Below, piece after piece: positions 4,919 through 11,821 of a stretch of 11,821 nt of DNA. The position numbers and the translations under genes were made by a program. The stretch's first letter is position 1. The number at the start of each line of letters is the position of its first letter. Under the pieces are notes generated by a model, which saw only the letters and a list, made by a program, of their open reading frames with translations, was not told the DNA's origin and did no database searches. Source of the DNA: Pseudomonadota bacterium (GTDB taxonomy: Bacteria; Pseudomonadota; Gammaproteobacteria; Burkholderiales; Rhodocyclaceae); assembly GCA_021811225.1 (NCBI GenBank), contig JAJZPJ010000075.1:1-11821 (forward strand). The letters are read 5' to 3'.

Positions 4919-7900
4919 TCAGAGCAATTCCAGCGCGGCGTCGATCTGGTTGAACACTTCGCCGTCGGTGTAGTGGGACAGGGTGATGGCGCCGGTCGGG
5001 CACTTGGCGTTGCACAGACCGTCGCCCTTGCACAGCACGGCATTGACCTTGGCCTTCTTGCCGCGCGGCGTATCGACGAACTCGATGGCGCCGTAGGTGC
5101 ACACCGAGATGCAGGCGCCGCAGGAGACGCAATCGACGTCCGCCACCTCGCACACCGCGCCCGAGGCCACCACGGTGTCGCGCGAGAGCAGGGTCAGGAC
5201 CCGGCCGGCGGCGCCGTAGGACTGGGTGAGGGTCTCCGACAGGTGCTTGGGATACTGCGCCGTGCCGCACAGATAGACGCCCTCGGCGGCGAAATCGACC
5301 GGCCGCAGCTTGGCGTGGGCCTCCTGGAAGAAGCCGTCGGGACCCAGGGGTACCTTGAACATGCGCGCCAGCTCGCTGGAGCCGGGCGTGGGGATCACCG
5401 CGGCGGCCAGGGCGACGGCATCGGCGTCGAGCTCGAGCTTCTTGCCCAGGATGGGATCGAACGCGCTCACCCGGATGAAGCTTCTGCCGCCTGCCTCGAC
5501 CGCCTCCACCTGCGGCTTGTCGTCGGGTTCGTAGCGGATGAACTTGACGTCCTGGTTCGACGCCGCGCGGTAGTAGTCCTCGCGGAAGCCGTAGGTCCGG
5601 ATGTCGCGGAAGAGCACGTAGATGTCCACCTCCGGCTTGATCGATTTGAGCTTCAGCGCGTTCTTCATGGCGCCGCTGCAGCAGACGCGGGCGCAGTAGT
5701 TGCGGTCCTCGTTGCGGCAGCCGACGCACTGGATCATCACCACGCTGTCTGCCGCCAGCAGCGCCTCGTCCCGCTGGGCGATCTTGCTCTCCATCTCCAG
5801 CAGGGTCATGACGCGGTCGCTCTGGCCGTAGAGATATTCGGTCGGCCGGTACTCGACGGCACCGACGGCGATGATGGCGGCGCCGTGCTTGATGGTGCGC
5901 ACCCGGCCCTTGGTTTTCACCGTGGTGGCGAAATTGCCGACGTAGCCATCGACGTGGGTGATGGCGGCGTCGGTGATGGCGTGGATCCTCGGGTGGCGAT
6001 AGACCTTCTTCTTCAGGTCCTTGACGAAGGTCTGCACGTCCATGCCCTCGAGCGTGTAGTGCAGGCGGTTGGCCATGCCGCCTAAGTCCGACGCTCTCTC
6101 GATCAGGTAGGTCTCGTAGCCCTGCTCGGCCAGGGTGTGGGCGCTGGTCATGCCGGCGACGCCGCCGCCGACCACCAGCGCGGTCTTGTCCACCGGCAGC
6201 GAGAACTCTTCCAGCGGCTCGAGCGAGCCCGCGCGCGCCACCGACATGCGCACGATGTCCTTGGCCTTCTGCGTCGCGGCTTCCTGCTCCTTGGAGTGCA
6301 CCCAGGTGCAGTGCTCGCGGATGTTGGCCATGTCGAAGAAGTACTGGTTGACGCCGGCCTCGCGCAGCGTGTCGCGGAACAGCGGCTCGTGCGTGCGCGG
6401 CGTGCAGGCGGCGACCACCACCCGGTTCAGACCCTTGTCGCGGATGGTGTCGGAGATGGCCTTGGCGGTGTTGGTGGCGCAGGCGAACAGGCTCTCCTCG
6501 ACGTGCACCACGCCCGGCAGGCTCTTGGCGTACTCGGCGATGCCCGGCACGTCGACCACGCGGCCGATGTTGGCGCCGCAGCGGCAGACGAAGACGCCGA
6601 CCTTGGGCTCCTCCTGCGAGACGTCCTTCTCTTCCGGATAGACCCGCTCCTCGGAGAGCTGGCCGCGCCGCGACTTGAGCAGATAGGAAGCCTGGGCGCC
6701 GGCGCCGCTGGCGCCCATCACCGACTCGGGAATGTCCATCGGGCCCTGGAAGGCGCCGCTGGTGAAGATGCCCGGGCGACTGGTCTGGAGCGGATTGAAG
6801 GGGTCGACCTTGCAGAAGCCGTGCTGGTTCAACTCGATGCCGAAGACCTCGGAGAAGCGCTGGGCATCCTTGGGCGGGGCCAGGCCCACCGACAGCACCA
6901 CCAGCTCGAAGAATTCCTCGACCACGCCGTCGGGCGTGGTGTAGCGGATCGAGACGTCGCCGGTCTCCGGGTCTTCGGAGCCGACCGAGACGTAGCTGCG
7001 GATGAAATGCACGTCGGGCAGCTTCTGCGCGCGCTGATAGAAGCGCTCGAAATCCTTGCCGTAGGAACGGATGTCGTTGTGGAAGATCTTGGCCTGCATG
7101 TCGGGCAGGTGGTCCTTGGCCAGGATCACCTGCTTCTGCGTGTACGAGCAGCACACCGACGAGCAATAGCTGTTGCCGCCCGGGGTCACCTGGCGGCTGC
7201 CGACGCAGTGGATCCAGGCGATCTTGTGCGGATGCTTCTTGTCCGAGGGGCGCAGGATCTGGCCCTCGTGCGGGCCGGTGGAGCAGAGCAGGCGCTCGAA
7301 GTCCATGCTGGTGACCACGTTGGCGAACTGGCCGTAGCCGTAGTCGTTGCGCGGGCGCGGATCGAAGGTCTCGTAGCCGGGCGTGAGCAGGATCGCGCCG
7401 ACCTTGACCTGGACCTTCTCCGCCTTCTGGTTGAAGTCGATGGCGTCGTTCTCGCAGACGGTCTGGCAGATCGAGCAGGTCTTGTCCTTGAGGAACAGGC
7501 AGGTCTCGTCGATGTAGGTGACCAGGGGCACGGCCTGCGAGAAGTAGATGTGCACCGCCTTGTTGAGCGACAGGTTCTGGTTGAACGGGTCGGGAATCTT
7601 GGCCGGGCAGTACTCGACGCAGACGGTGCAGCCGGTGCACTTGTCCTCGATGACGTAGCGCGGCTTCTTCAGCAGGGTGACGGTGAATTCGCCGGGCCCG
7701 CCCTCGAGCGAATCGACGTCGGTGTAGGTCATCAGTTCGATGTTCGGCTGCCGGTCGGTCTCGATGAACTTCGGCGACTCGATGCACATCGAGCAGTCGT
7801 TGGTCGGGAAGGTCTTGTCGAGCTGGGACATCTTGCCGCCGATGGTCGGCGACTTCTCCACCAGATAGACCTTGTAGCCGCTGGCGGAGAGGTCGAGCGC

Positions 7901-8014
7901 GGCCTGGATGCCGCTGATGCCGCCGCCGACGACCATGATGTCGCCCATGTTGTCGTCCGCGCCACGCAAGGCGCGCTGCGTGTCCATTTGTTGCTGCAGG
8001 AGTCCGAATTCCAC
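4919..8014 (-). CDS. bamE: Class II benzoyl-CoA reductase subunit BamE (double HdrA-like FAD/iron-sulfur protein)
   Basis: This gene encodes 1031 residues from GTG 8014-8012, chosen because GAGGA (8026-8022) sits 7 nt upstream; ATG 7987 has a weak site. Two HdrA-like modules are fused. Module 1 has an FAD Rossmann motif VVGGGISGIQAAL (28-40), CSMC (74-77), a ferredoxin motif C126/C129/C132/C136, C172/C180/C183/C187, and the HdrA cluster motif C270/C284/C288/C289. Module 2 starts near 470 with CRCGANIG (477-484), C512 and C537 (AACTPRTHE). It continues with VVGGGVAGMTSA (614-625), C763/C766/C774/C778/C779, and C-terminal ferredoxin motifs C962/C965/C968/C972 and C995/D998/C1001/C1005. HdrA proteins are the flavin bifurcation centre of heterodisulfide reductase complexes, and BamE should play that part here between BamD, BamF and BamC. 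The last motif has Asp where Cys is usual. The gene starts 14 nt after bamD. Confidence 0.92.
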   Translation of the reverse strand: MEFGLLQQQMDTQRALRGADDNMGDIMVVGGGISGIQAALDLSASGYKVYLVEKSPTIGGKMSQLDKTFPTNDCSMCIESPKFIETDRQPNIELMTYTDVDSLEGGPGEFTVTLLKKPRYVIEDKCTGCTVCVEYCPAKIPDPFNQNLSLNKAVHIYFSQAVPLVTYIDETCLFLKDKTCSICQTVCENDAIDFNQKAEKVQVKVGAILLTPGYETFDPRPRNDYGYGQFANVVTSMDFERLLCSTGPHEGQILRPSDKKHPHKIAWIHCVGSRQVTPGGNSYCSSVCCSYTQKQVILAKDHLPDMQAKIFHNDIRSYGKDFERFYQRAQKLPDVHFIRSYVSVGSEDPETGDVSIRYTTPDGVVEEFFELVVLSVGLAPPKDAQRFSEVFGIELNQHGFCKVDPFNPLQTSRPGIFTSGAFQGPMDIPESVMGASGAGAQASYLLKSRRGQLSEERVYPEEKDVSQEEPKVGVFVCRCGANIGRVVDVPGIAEYAKSLPGVVHVEESLFACATNTAKAISDTIRDKGLNRVVVAACTPRTHEPLFRDTLREAGVNQYFFDMANIREHCTWVHSKEQEAATQKAKDIVRMSVARAGSLEPLEEFSLPVDKTALVVGGGVAGMTSAHTLAEQGYETYLIERASDLGGMANRLHYTLEGMDVQTFVKDLKKKVYRHPRIHAITDAAITHVDGYVGNFATTVKTKGRVRTIKHGAAIIAVGAVEYRPTEYLYGQSDRVMTLLEMESKIAQRDEALLAADSVVMIQCVGCRNEDRNYCARVCCSGAMKNALKLKSIKPEVDIYVLFRDIRTYGFREDYYRAASNQDVKFIRYEPDDKPQVEAVEAGGRSFIRVSAFDPILGKKLELDADAVALAAAVIPTPGSSELARMFKVPLGPDGFFQEAHAKLRPVDFAAEGVYLCGTAQYPKHLSETLTQSYGAAGRVLTLLSRDTVVASGAVCEVADVDCVSCGACISVCTYGAIEFVDTPRGKKAKVNAVLCKGDGLCNAKCPTGAITLSHYTDGEVFNQIDAALELL

Positions 8015-8021
8015 TTTGGTG

Positions 8022-8026
8022 TCCTC
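8022..8026 (-). promoter_or_regulatory. Ribosome binding site deciding the GTG start of bamE
   Basis: GAGGA on the minus strand lies 7 nt before GTG 8014-8012 and just after the bamD stop (TGA 8031-8029). It is the only strong site near the possible starts and argues for a GTG start. Confidence 0.65.
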
Positions 8027-8028
8027 GC

Positions 8029-9183
8029 TCAGATTGCTTCGCGGATGATTTCGGTGATGTCGCGGACCTCGATCGAGGCGCCGCCGTCGGCGCGGCCCAG
8101 GCGGCTGTCCTCGAAATTGGTGGTGCAATAGGGGCAGGCGGTCGCCAGCACCTGGGCGCCGGTGCTCACCGCCTGCTCCAGGCGCAGGTCGGAGAAGCGC
8201 TCGCCCTTGGGCGTCTCCATCCAGATCCGGCCGCCGCCGCCGCCGCAGCAGAAGCTGTTCTTCTTCGATTCGCTCATCTCGTTCAATTGCAGTCCGGGCA
8301 CGCTTTTCAAGGCCGCGCGCGGCTGCTCATAGACGCCGTTGTGCCGGCCGAGATAGCAGGGGTCGTGGAAGGTGACGGTCTTGGCGTAGTCCTTGGTGAG
8401 CTTCAGCCTGCCCGCGGAGATCAATTGATGCAGGTACTCGGTGATATGCACCACCTCGAAGTGCACCATGAACTCCGGGTACTCGTTCTTGAAGCTGTGA
8501 TAGCAGTGCGGCGAGGACACCAGGATCTTCTTCACGCCGTTGCCGACCAGGGCGGCGATGTTGCCCCGGGCCAGGCTGCGGAACAGCTTCTCGTCGCCGG
8601 TCTTCCGGATGCTCTCGCCGCAGCAGCTCTCGTCGCTGCCCAGGATGCCGAAATCCACGCCCGCCGCCTGCAGGATCTCCACCGTGGCGCGGGCGATCTT
8701 GCGGCCGCGCGGATCGTAGGACAGGTAGCAGCCGGGCGAGTAGAGGATCTCCATGCCCTCCTCGAAGCGCTTCACGTTCAGGCCCTGCGCCCAGTCGGCG
8801 CGCTTCGCGCGCGGCTCGCCGAAGGGGTTGCCCTCGGCCCGGAGGCTGGCGGCGACGCCGGGAATCGGCGCCACGCCGCCGGGGAAGACGTCGTATTCGG
8901 TGGCGATGCGGCGCAGCGCCACGCCCGACTGGATCTGCTTGACGTCGCGCGGGCAGACCTGCGGGCACTTGCCGCAGGTGGTGCAGCGCCAGATCTCCTC
9001 GGAATCGATCTCGGTCAGGCCGAAGGTGGCCTCGCGCACCAGCTTCCTCATGCTGAACTTGGAGACCCGGTTCCAGGGACAGACGGTGTCGCACATGCCG
9101 CACTGGTAGCAGGATTTGAAAGCATCGCCGCCGGCCGCCTTGATCGCGGCTATGATCTCCTTCTGGGGGGCTACGGTTTCCAT
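8029..9183 (-). CDS. bamD: Class II benzoyl-CoA reductase subunit BamD (HdrD-like, two CCG domains)
   Basis: This gene encodes 384 residues from ATG 9183-9181, favoured because CAGGA (9196-9192) lies 8 nt upstream; ATG 9192 would add three residues. The N-terminal part has two [4Fe-4S] motifs: C25/C28/C31/C35 (CYQCGMCDTVC) and C67/C70/C73/C77 (CTTCGKCPQVC). Two cysteine-rich CCG domains follow. The first has C152, CC187-188 and C227 (SPHCYH); the second has C276, CC312-313 and C350-x2-C353 (CPYC). In HdrB/HdrD these domains hold non-cubane 4Fe-4S clusters where the disulfide is reduced. In the Bam complex the subunit is thought to serve electron transfer with BamE. The first domain has Ser where the first Cys of the closing CxxC would be. 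HdrD, GlpC and LutA share this architecture, and the neighbours decide for BamD. Confidence 0.9.
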   Translation of the reverse strand: METVAPQKEIIAAIKAAGGDAFKSCYQCGMCDTVCPWNRVSKFSMRKLVREATFGLTEIDSEEIWRCTTCGKCPQVCPRDVKQIQSGVALRRIATEYDVFPGGVAPIPGVAASLRAEGNPFGEPRAKRADWAQGLNVKRFEEGMEILYSPGCYLSYDPRGRKIARATVEILQAAGVDFGILGSDESCCGESIRKTGDEKLFRSLARGNIAALVGNGVKKILVSSPHCYHSFKNEYPEFMVHFEVVHITEYLHQLISAGRLKLTKDYAKTVTFHDPCYLGRHNGVYEQPRAALKSVPGLQLNEMSESKKNSFCCGGGGGRIWMETPKGERFSDLRLEQAVSTGAQVLATACPYCTTNFEDSRLGRADGGASIEVRDITEIIREAI

Positions 9184-9191
9184 GCTGTCCA

Positions 9192-9196
9192 TCCTG
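9192..9196 (-). promoter_or_regulatory. Ribosome binding site deciding the bamD start
   Basis: CAGGA on the minus strand is 8 nt before ATG 9183-9181 and runs into the alternative ATG 9192, as at bamG. Confidence 0.45.
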
Positions 9197-9210
9197 TCGT
9201 GTCGGTTGTC

Positions 9211-9750
9211 TTACGGCTTCGCCATTCTGGCGACGGTGTCGAGCACCTGCTGCAGGCCGTGCCTGTCGATCAGCGAGCCCAGGCCGATCTCGACGTCGCC
9301 CAGTTGCGGCTGGTCCTCCTCGACCTCCTCCTCGCGCTCGACGTAGCTCAGCGCCTCGGCCAGGCACCACTCGACGCACTTGGGCTTGTCCAGCGCCGGG
9401 GTCTCCTCGCACATGTCGCACTTCAGCGGCAGGCCCGAATCGGGCTCCTTGAACAGGTCGCGCGAGGGGCAGGAGGCGCGGCAGAAATCGCACTCGTTGT
9501 ATTCCTTGCCGTCGATGATGTACTTGTCGCGGCCGGTGCACTCCGCCACCGTGTACTCGCCGGCATAGACCGGCAGGTAGATGTCGCGGAGCGGGCTGCG
9601 CACGATGCGGATGCGCGAACGCGCCGGGTTGTTGCTGCTGTAGCGGGGGGTCGCGTGCCACGAGGAGCAGATCACCTCGCAGGCCTTGCAGCCGTTGCAC
9701 TTGTCGGCGTCGATGGTGATCGACTTGACGATTTTCCTGACCTTAGCCAT
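9211..9750 (-). CDS. bamC: Class II benzoyl-CoA reductase subunit BamC (three 4Fe-4S ferredoxin-like)
   Basis: This gene encodes 179 residues, starting at ATG 9750 inside the end of bamB (8-nt overlap, shared bases ATGGCTAA), with AAGGGG (9766-9761) 10 nt upstream. Twelve cysteines fit three [4Fe-4S] clusters: C18/C21/C24/C28, C71/C87/C90/C94 and C111/C114/C125/C129. This matches the known BamC, which accompanies BamB as a BC heterodimer and carries electrons to the tungsten site. The C-terminal region has an acidic linker (EREEEVEED, 138-146) and a closing helix (RHGLQQVLDTVARM). The overlap implies coupled translation and equal stoichiometry with BamB. A paralogue of the C-terminal third lies at the left edge of the window on the other strand. 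Other AOR-family partners, such as the small AOR ferredoxins, are similar, but the neighbouring BamB settles the call. Confidence 0.93.
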   Translation of the reverse strand: MAKVRKIVKSITIDADKCNGCKACEVICSSWHATPRYSSNNPARSRIRIVRSPLRDIYLPVYAGEYTVAECTGRDKYIIDGKEYNECDFCRASCPSRDLFKEPDSGLPLKCDMCEETPALDKPKCVEWCLAEALSYVEREEEVEEDQPQLGDVEIGLGSLIDRHGLQQVLDTVARMAKP

Positions 9751-11704
9751 GGTTGTAGATCCCCTTCTGCTCGAATTCTTCGGCGACGTAATCCAGTTCC
9801 AGCGCCTGGAGGGATTCCCTGGTCGGAATGCCCTGGTCGTTGAAGCCCTTCAGCTTGTAATACTGATCGAGCAACTGCTTCTCCAGATCGGGGAAGCGTT
9901 TCTTCCAGTGGTCCTCCGGCGGCTTGTCGTCGGAGCGGCGCATGCCGCGGCGGACGTTGAGCGCGCGCATCAGGGTGCGGTTGCGCGTCGCCGTCTGCCA
10001 CAGCTGGTCCTTGTCCATCTTCAGGCCGGTGGCCGCGGTGATGAACTCCGGATAGTTGTGGATGTGGTAGGGCGGCTTCAGCGGGAAGGAGGAGAGGCCG
10101 GCGCACATGCCCAGCGAGTCGTCGATGTAGTGCATCTTCTCCATCCAGTCCACGATGTCGCAGCTGGCCTCGACCGTCGGGTAGTAGGGATTGGACATCT
10201 CGCCGCGCGGCTCCCAATCGACGTAGTACTTCTTGAACTTCTCGTCGGGCACCTGGATCCAGTCCTTGACGAACTCCTCGCGCGCCTCGCGGGTGGCGAA
10301 GGGCTCCTGCGGGAACTGGCCCTCGATCTGGGTGATGTTGATCTTCTCGCCGGTCGAGTACATCAGGTAATAGACCGGGTTCAGCATGCCCAGCTTGAGC
10401 GGCAGCTGCTCGTGCTTCTTGATGGTGTTGTGGTCGAACTTCTCGGCGCCCTTGCCGATGCGCCGCGCCGCCCAGTAGACGCCGTCGGCGAGGTAGTCGC
10501 CGATGCCCTCGCGCCGGACGATCTTCTCCAGCAGGTAGAAGAAGCGGCCCTCGTTGTCGGCCGGCATGCCGGGAAAGTCGGCCTCGGTGAGGATGCCCGC
10601 CTCGAGCAGCTCCAGCCCGAAGGCCATGGCCTGCGGCGCCGAGAAGCCGTCGAGGCCGTACTCGGTGGCCTTCTGCGCGATCCTGAAGCCGAAGTCCAGG
10701 TCGGAGAAGGCCGCCATGGTGTAGGTCAGCTTGGAGTAGCACTTCATCATGTAGGTGGGCAGCCCCGGCACCGAGATGGTGGCGCCGCACTTCATCGGGC
10801 AGTTGTGGCAGCTGATCAGGCGGGTGCGCACGTTCTCCTGGGTCTCGCGCCACTTCTCCTCGATTTCATGGGTCCAGAAGTCCTTGCGCCGGGTGCGCGA
10901 GTTGCCCCACATGAAGCTGGTGGTGTGCCACTCCTCGTCGACGATGCGCATCTCCTGCGGCGAGCCCAGTCCGGCCAGGATCGGCGGCACGCCTTCGATC
11001 GGATGGTCCTCCCGGTGCTTGATGTACTTGAGCACGTCGTCGCAAAGTTCCATGTACTTGCCCGGATCGGCGACGTTGATGTCCTTGGTGCCGCGCACCG
11101 CGATCGCCTTGAGACCCTTGTCGCCCATCACCGCGCCGATGCCGCCGCGCGAGGCGCTGGAGCGGCCCTGCTCGACCGAGGCGTAGAAGACCCGGTTCTC
11201 GCCGGCCAGGCCGATCGCCGCCACCTGGATGTCGGGATCCTTCAGCTCGCGCCGGATCGCCTCCGACGTCTCGGTCGCGCCCAGGCCCTTGAGGTGCGCG
11301 GCGTCGCGGATCTCGACCTTGTCGTTGTTGATCCAGAGATAGACCAGCTCTTCCGATTTGCCGCGGATCACCACCTTGTCGTAGCCGGCGTACTTCAGCT
11401 CCGGCGCCCAGAAGCCGCCCATCATCGAATAGGCCACCAGCTTGGTCTGCGGCGAGACGGTCGAGACGATGGTGCGGTTGCAGCCGGGCGCCGCGGTGCC
11501 GCAGAGCAGGCCGGTGCTGAAGATCAGCAGGTTGTCCGCGGAAAAGGCCTCCGTCTCCGGCGGCACCCGGTCCCACATGATCTTGGCGGTGGTGCCCAGG
11601 CCGCCCAGATAGAGCCGGGTGTCCTCGGGATCGGTATCGACCCGGTCGATGCTGCCCCGGGTGAGATCGATTTCCAGATCGAAGCCTATTTCTCCGTAGC
11701 GCAT
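9743..11704 (-). CDS. bamB: Class II benzoyl-CoA reductase catalytic subunit BamB (tungsten, AOR family)
   Basis: This gene encodes 653 residues, from ATG 11704 (GAGAGGG at 11719-11713, spacer 8 nt) to TAA 9745-9743. It belongs to the aldehyde:ferredoxin oxidoreductase family. It has an N-terminal pterin-binding region (GGLGTTAK near 34-41, MMGGFWAPELKYAGYD 94-109, GRSSASRGGIGAVMGDKG 180-197), a [4Fe-4S] motif C299-x2-C302-x3-C306 with distal C534, and a C-terminal helical domain. Glu251, His260 and Cys322 fall at exactly the positions I recall for the active-site residues of the Geobacter metallireducens BamB structure; Cys322 ligates tungsten and His260 is the proposed proton donor. These residues distinguish BamB from ordinary AORs. 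The product is expected to be cyclohexa-1,5-diene-1-carbonyl-CoA, formed in the cytoplasm from benzoyl-CoA. It is the first recognisable gene of the operon. A relative acting on another aryl-CoA is possible but less likely. Confidence 0.94.
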   Translation of the reverse strand: MRYGEIGFDLEIDLTRGSIDRVDTDPEDTRLYLGGLGTTAKIMWDRVPPETEAFSADNLLIFSTGLLCGTAAPGCNRTIVSTVSPQTKLVAYSMMGGFWAPELKYAGYDKVVIRGKSEELVYLWINNDKVEIRDAAHLKGLGATETSEAIRRELKDPDIQVAAIGLAGENRVFYASVEQGRSSASRGGIGAVMGDKGLKAIAVRGTKDINVADPGKYMELCDDVLKYIKHREDHPIEGVPPILAGLGSPQEMRIVDEEWHTTSFMWGNSRTRRKDFWTHEIEEKWRETQENVRTRLISCHNCPMKCGATISVPGLPTYMMKCYSKLTYTMAAFSDLDFGFRIAQKATEYGLDGFSAPQAMAFGLELLEAGILTEADFPGMPADNEGRFFYLLEKIVRREGIGDYLADGVYWAARRIGKGAEKFDHNTIKKHEQLPLKLGMLNPVYYLMYSTGEKINITQIEGQFPQEPFATREAREEFVKDWIQVPDEKFKKYYVDWEPRGEMSNPYYPTVEASCDIVDWMEKMHYIDDSLGMCAGLSSFPLKPPYHIHNYPEFITAATGLKMDKDQLWQTATRNRTLMRALNVRRGMRRSDDKPPEDHWKKRFPDLEKQLLDQYYKLKGFNDQGIPTRESLQALELDYVAEEFEQKGIYNHG

Positions 11705-11712
11705 TGCTCTAG

Positions 11713-11719
11713 CCCTCTC
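11713..11719 (-). promoter_or_regulatory. Ribosome binding site of bamB
   Basis: GAGAGGG lies 8 nt before ATG 11704. It is a moderate Shine-Dalgarno match and supports the start, which also gives the family length of 653. Confidence 0.5.
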
Positions 11720-11740
11720 TCAGACAATGGTTCCGCGCGC

Positions 11741-11821
11741 TCACACGCGCTTGACGTTCTTCTCGGCCGGTGCCGGCCGCTTTTTCAGTGCCGCGGGATT
11801 GCCGCCGAGCCGGCCGGCGAG
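11741..11821 (-). CDS. Possible C-terminal end of an upstream gene (unidentified)
   Basis: On the minus strand the window edge opens into a frame of 26 codons ending at TGA 11743-11741, 36 nt upstream of bamB. The peptide begins LAGRLGGNPAAL and ends PAEKNVKRV, a basic, Ala/Pro-rich tail. The codons look natural (GGC, CTC, GCG, AAG) and the spacing to bamB fits an operon. I do not recognise the protein. The fragment is too short to rule out chance, so this call is tentative. Confidence 0.4.
   Translation of the reverse strand, partial: LAGRLGGNPAALKKRPAPAEKNVKRV

Noticed and set aside
4869..7787. 972-codon minus-strand frame inside bamE in another phase
   Set aside because: The product is Arg/Gly/His-rich and without motifs, which is typical of an out-of-frame reading. 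The bamE frame holds all cluster and FAD motifs.
8014..8128. Upstream extension of bamE to a start at 8128
   Set aside because: The added 38 residues lie inside the end of bamD, have no HdrA similarity and lack a ribosome site, whereas GTG 8014 has GAGGA at the right distance.
4658..8131. Long + strand open frames opposite bamE (4658-6085 and 6137-8131)
   Set aside because: They are antisense shadows of a GC-rich gene. Their products are low-complexity and rich in Val, Ala, Gly, Asp and His, with no recognisable motif, while the minus strand gives continuous HdrA homology.
8287..9843. Long + strand open frame opposite bamC and bamD
   Set aside because: It spans two real genes and their gap on the other strand, and shows only composition-driven sequence.
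9743..11704. Ordinary aldehyde:ferredoxin oxidoreductase as the identity of the large subunit
   Set aside because: The family fold is shared, but the Glu251/His260/Cys322 set, the 653-residue length and the full bamC-I context fit BamB much better.
1..11821. tRNA, rRNA, CRISPR array, insertion sequence, integrase or attachment site
   Set aside because: Nothing on either strand resembled these. The window is almost entirely coding, with only short gaps.

Overview
The window is high-GC bacterial DNA, with strong G/C preference at third codon positions, dominated by one long minus-strand operon. Read from right to left, the eight genes from 11704 down to 1256 match the order and family of bamB-bamC-bamD-bamE-bamF-bamG-bamH-bamI, the class II benzoyl-CoA reductase complex known from obligate anaerobes such as Geobacter metallireducens. 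This enzyme is ATP-independent and tungsten-dependent. It reduces the aromatic ring of benzoyl-CoA to a cyclohexadiene-carbonyl-CoA, and the low-potential electrons are thought to come from flavin-based bifurcation. The host is therefore very probably an anaerobe that degrades aromatic compounds. The base composition would fit a high-GC proteobacterium, but no taxonomic marker is present and I do not assign a taxon.

Layout. Positions 1-215 (+) hold the C-terminal end of a second BamC-like ferredoxin. Positions 216-350 are a short intergenic region with one clear hairpin. Positions 351-1250 (+) encode an HD-domain protein with a C-terminal zinc-ribbon-like Cys cluster, and it ends 5 nt from the end of bamI (tail to tail). 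Positions 1256-11704 (-) are the bam operon. Gene junctions run from an 8-nt overlap (bamB/bamC) and a 4-nt ATGA overlap (bamH/bamI) to gaps of at most 33 nt. Positions 11741-11821 (-) hold a possible C-terminal tail of a further upstream gene of the same operon.

How the genes fit together. BamB carries the tungsten-bis-pyranopterin site and BamC wires it with three [4Fe-4S] clusters. BamD (HdrD-like), BamE (a double HdrA-like flavoprotein) and BamF (MvhD-like) form the electron-confurcating or bifurcating hub. BamG, BamH and BamI resemble NuoE, NuoF and the N-terminal part of NuoG, and should connect the hub to a soluble electron carrier.

Features most worth a second look: a second bamC-like gene pointing the other way; BamF with cysteine only, with no UGA codon where characterised complexes contain selenium; changes at two NuoF signature motifs in BamH; a Cys-to-Asp replacement in the last ferredoxin motif of BamE; and the HD/zinc-ribbon gene lying between the two bam-type transcription units.
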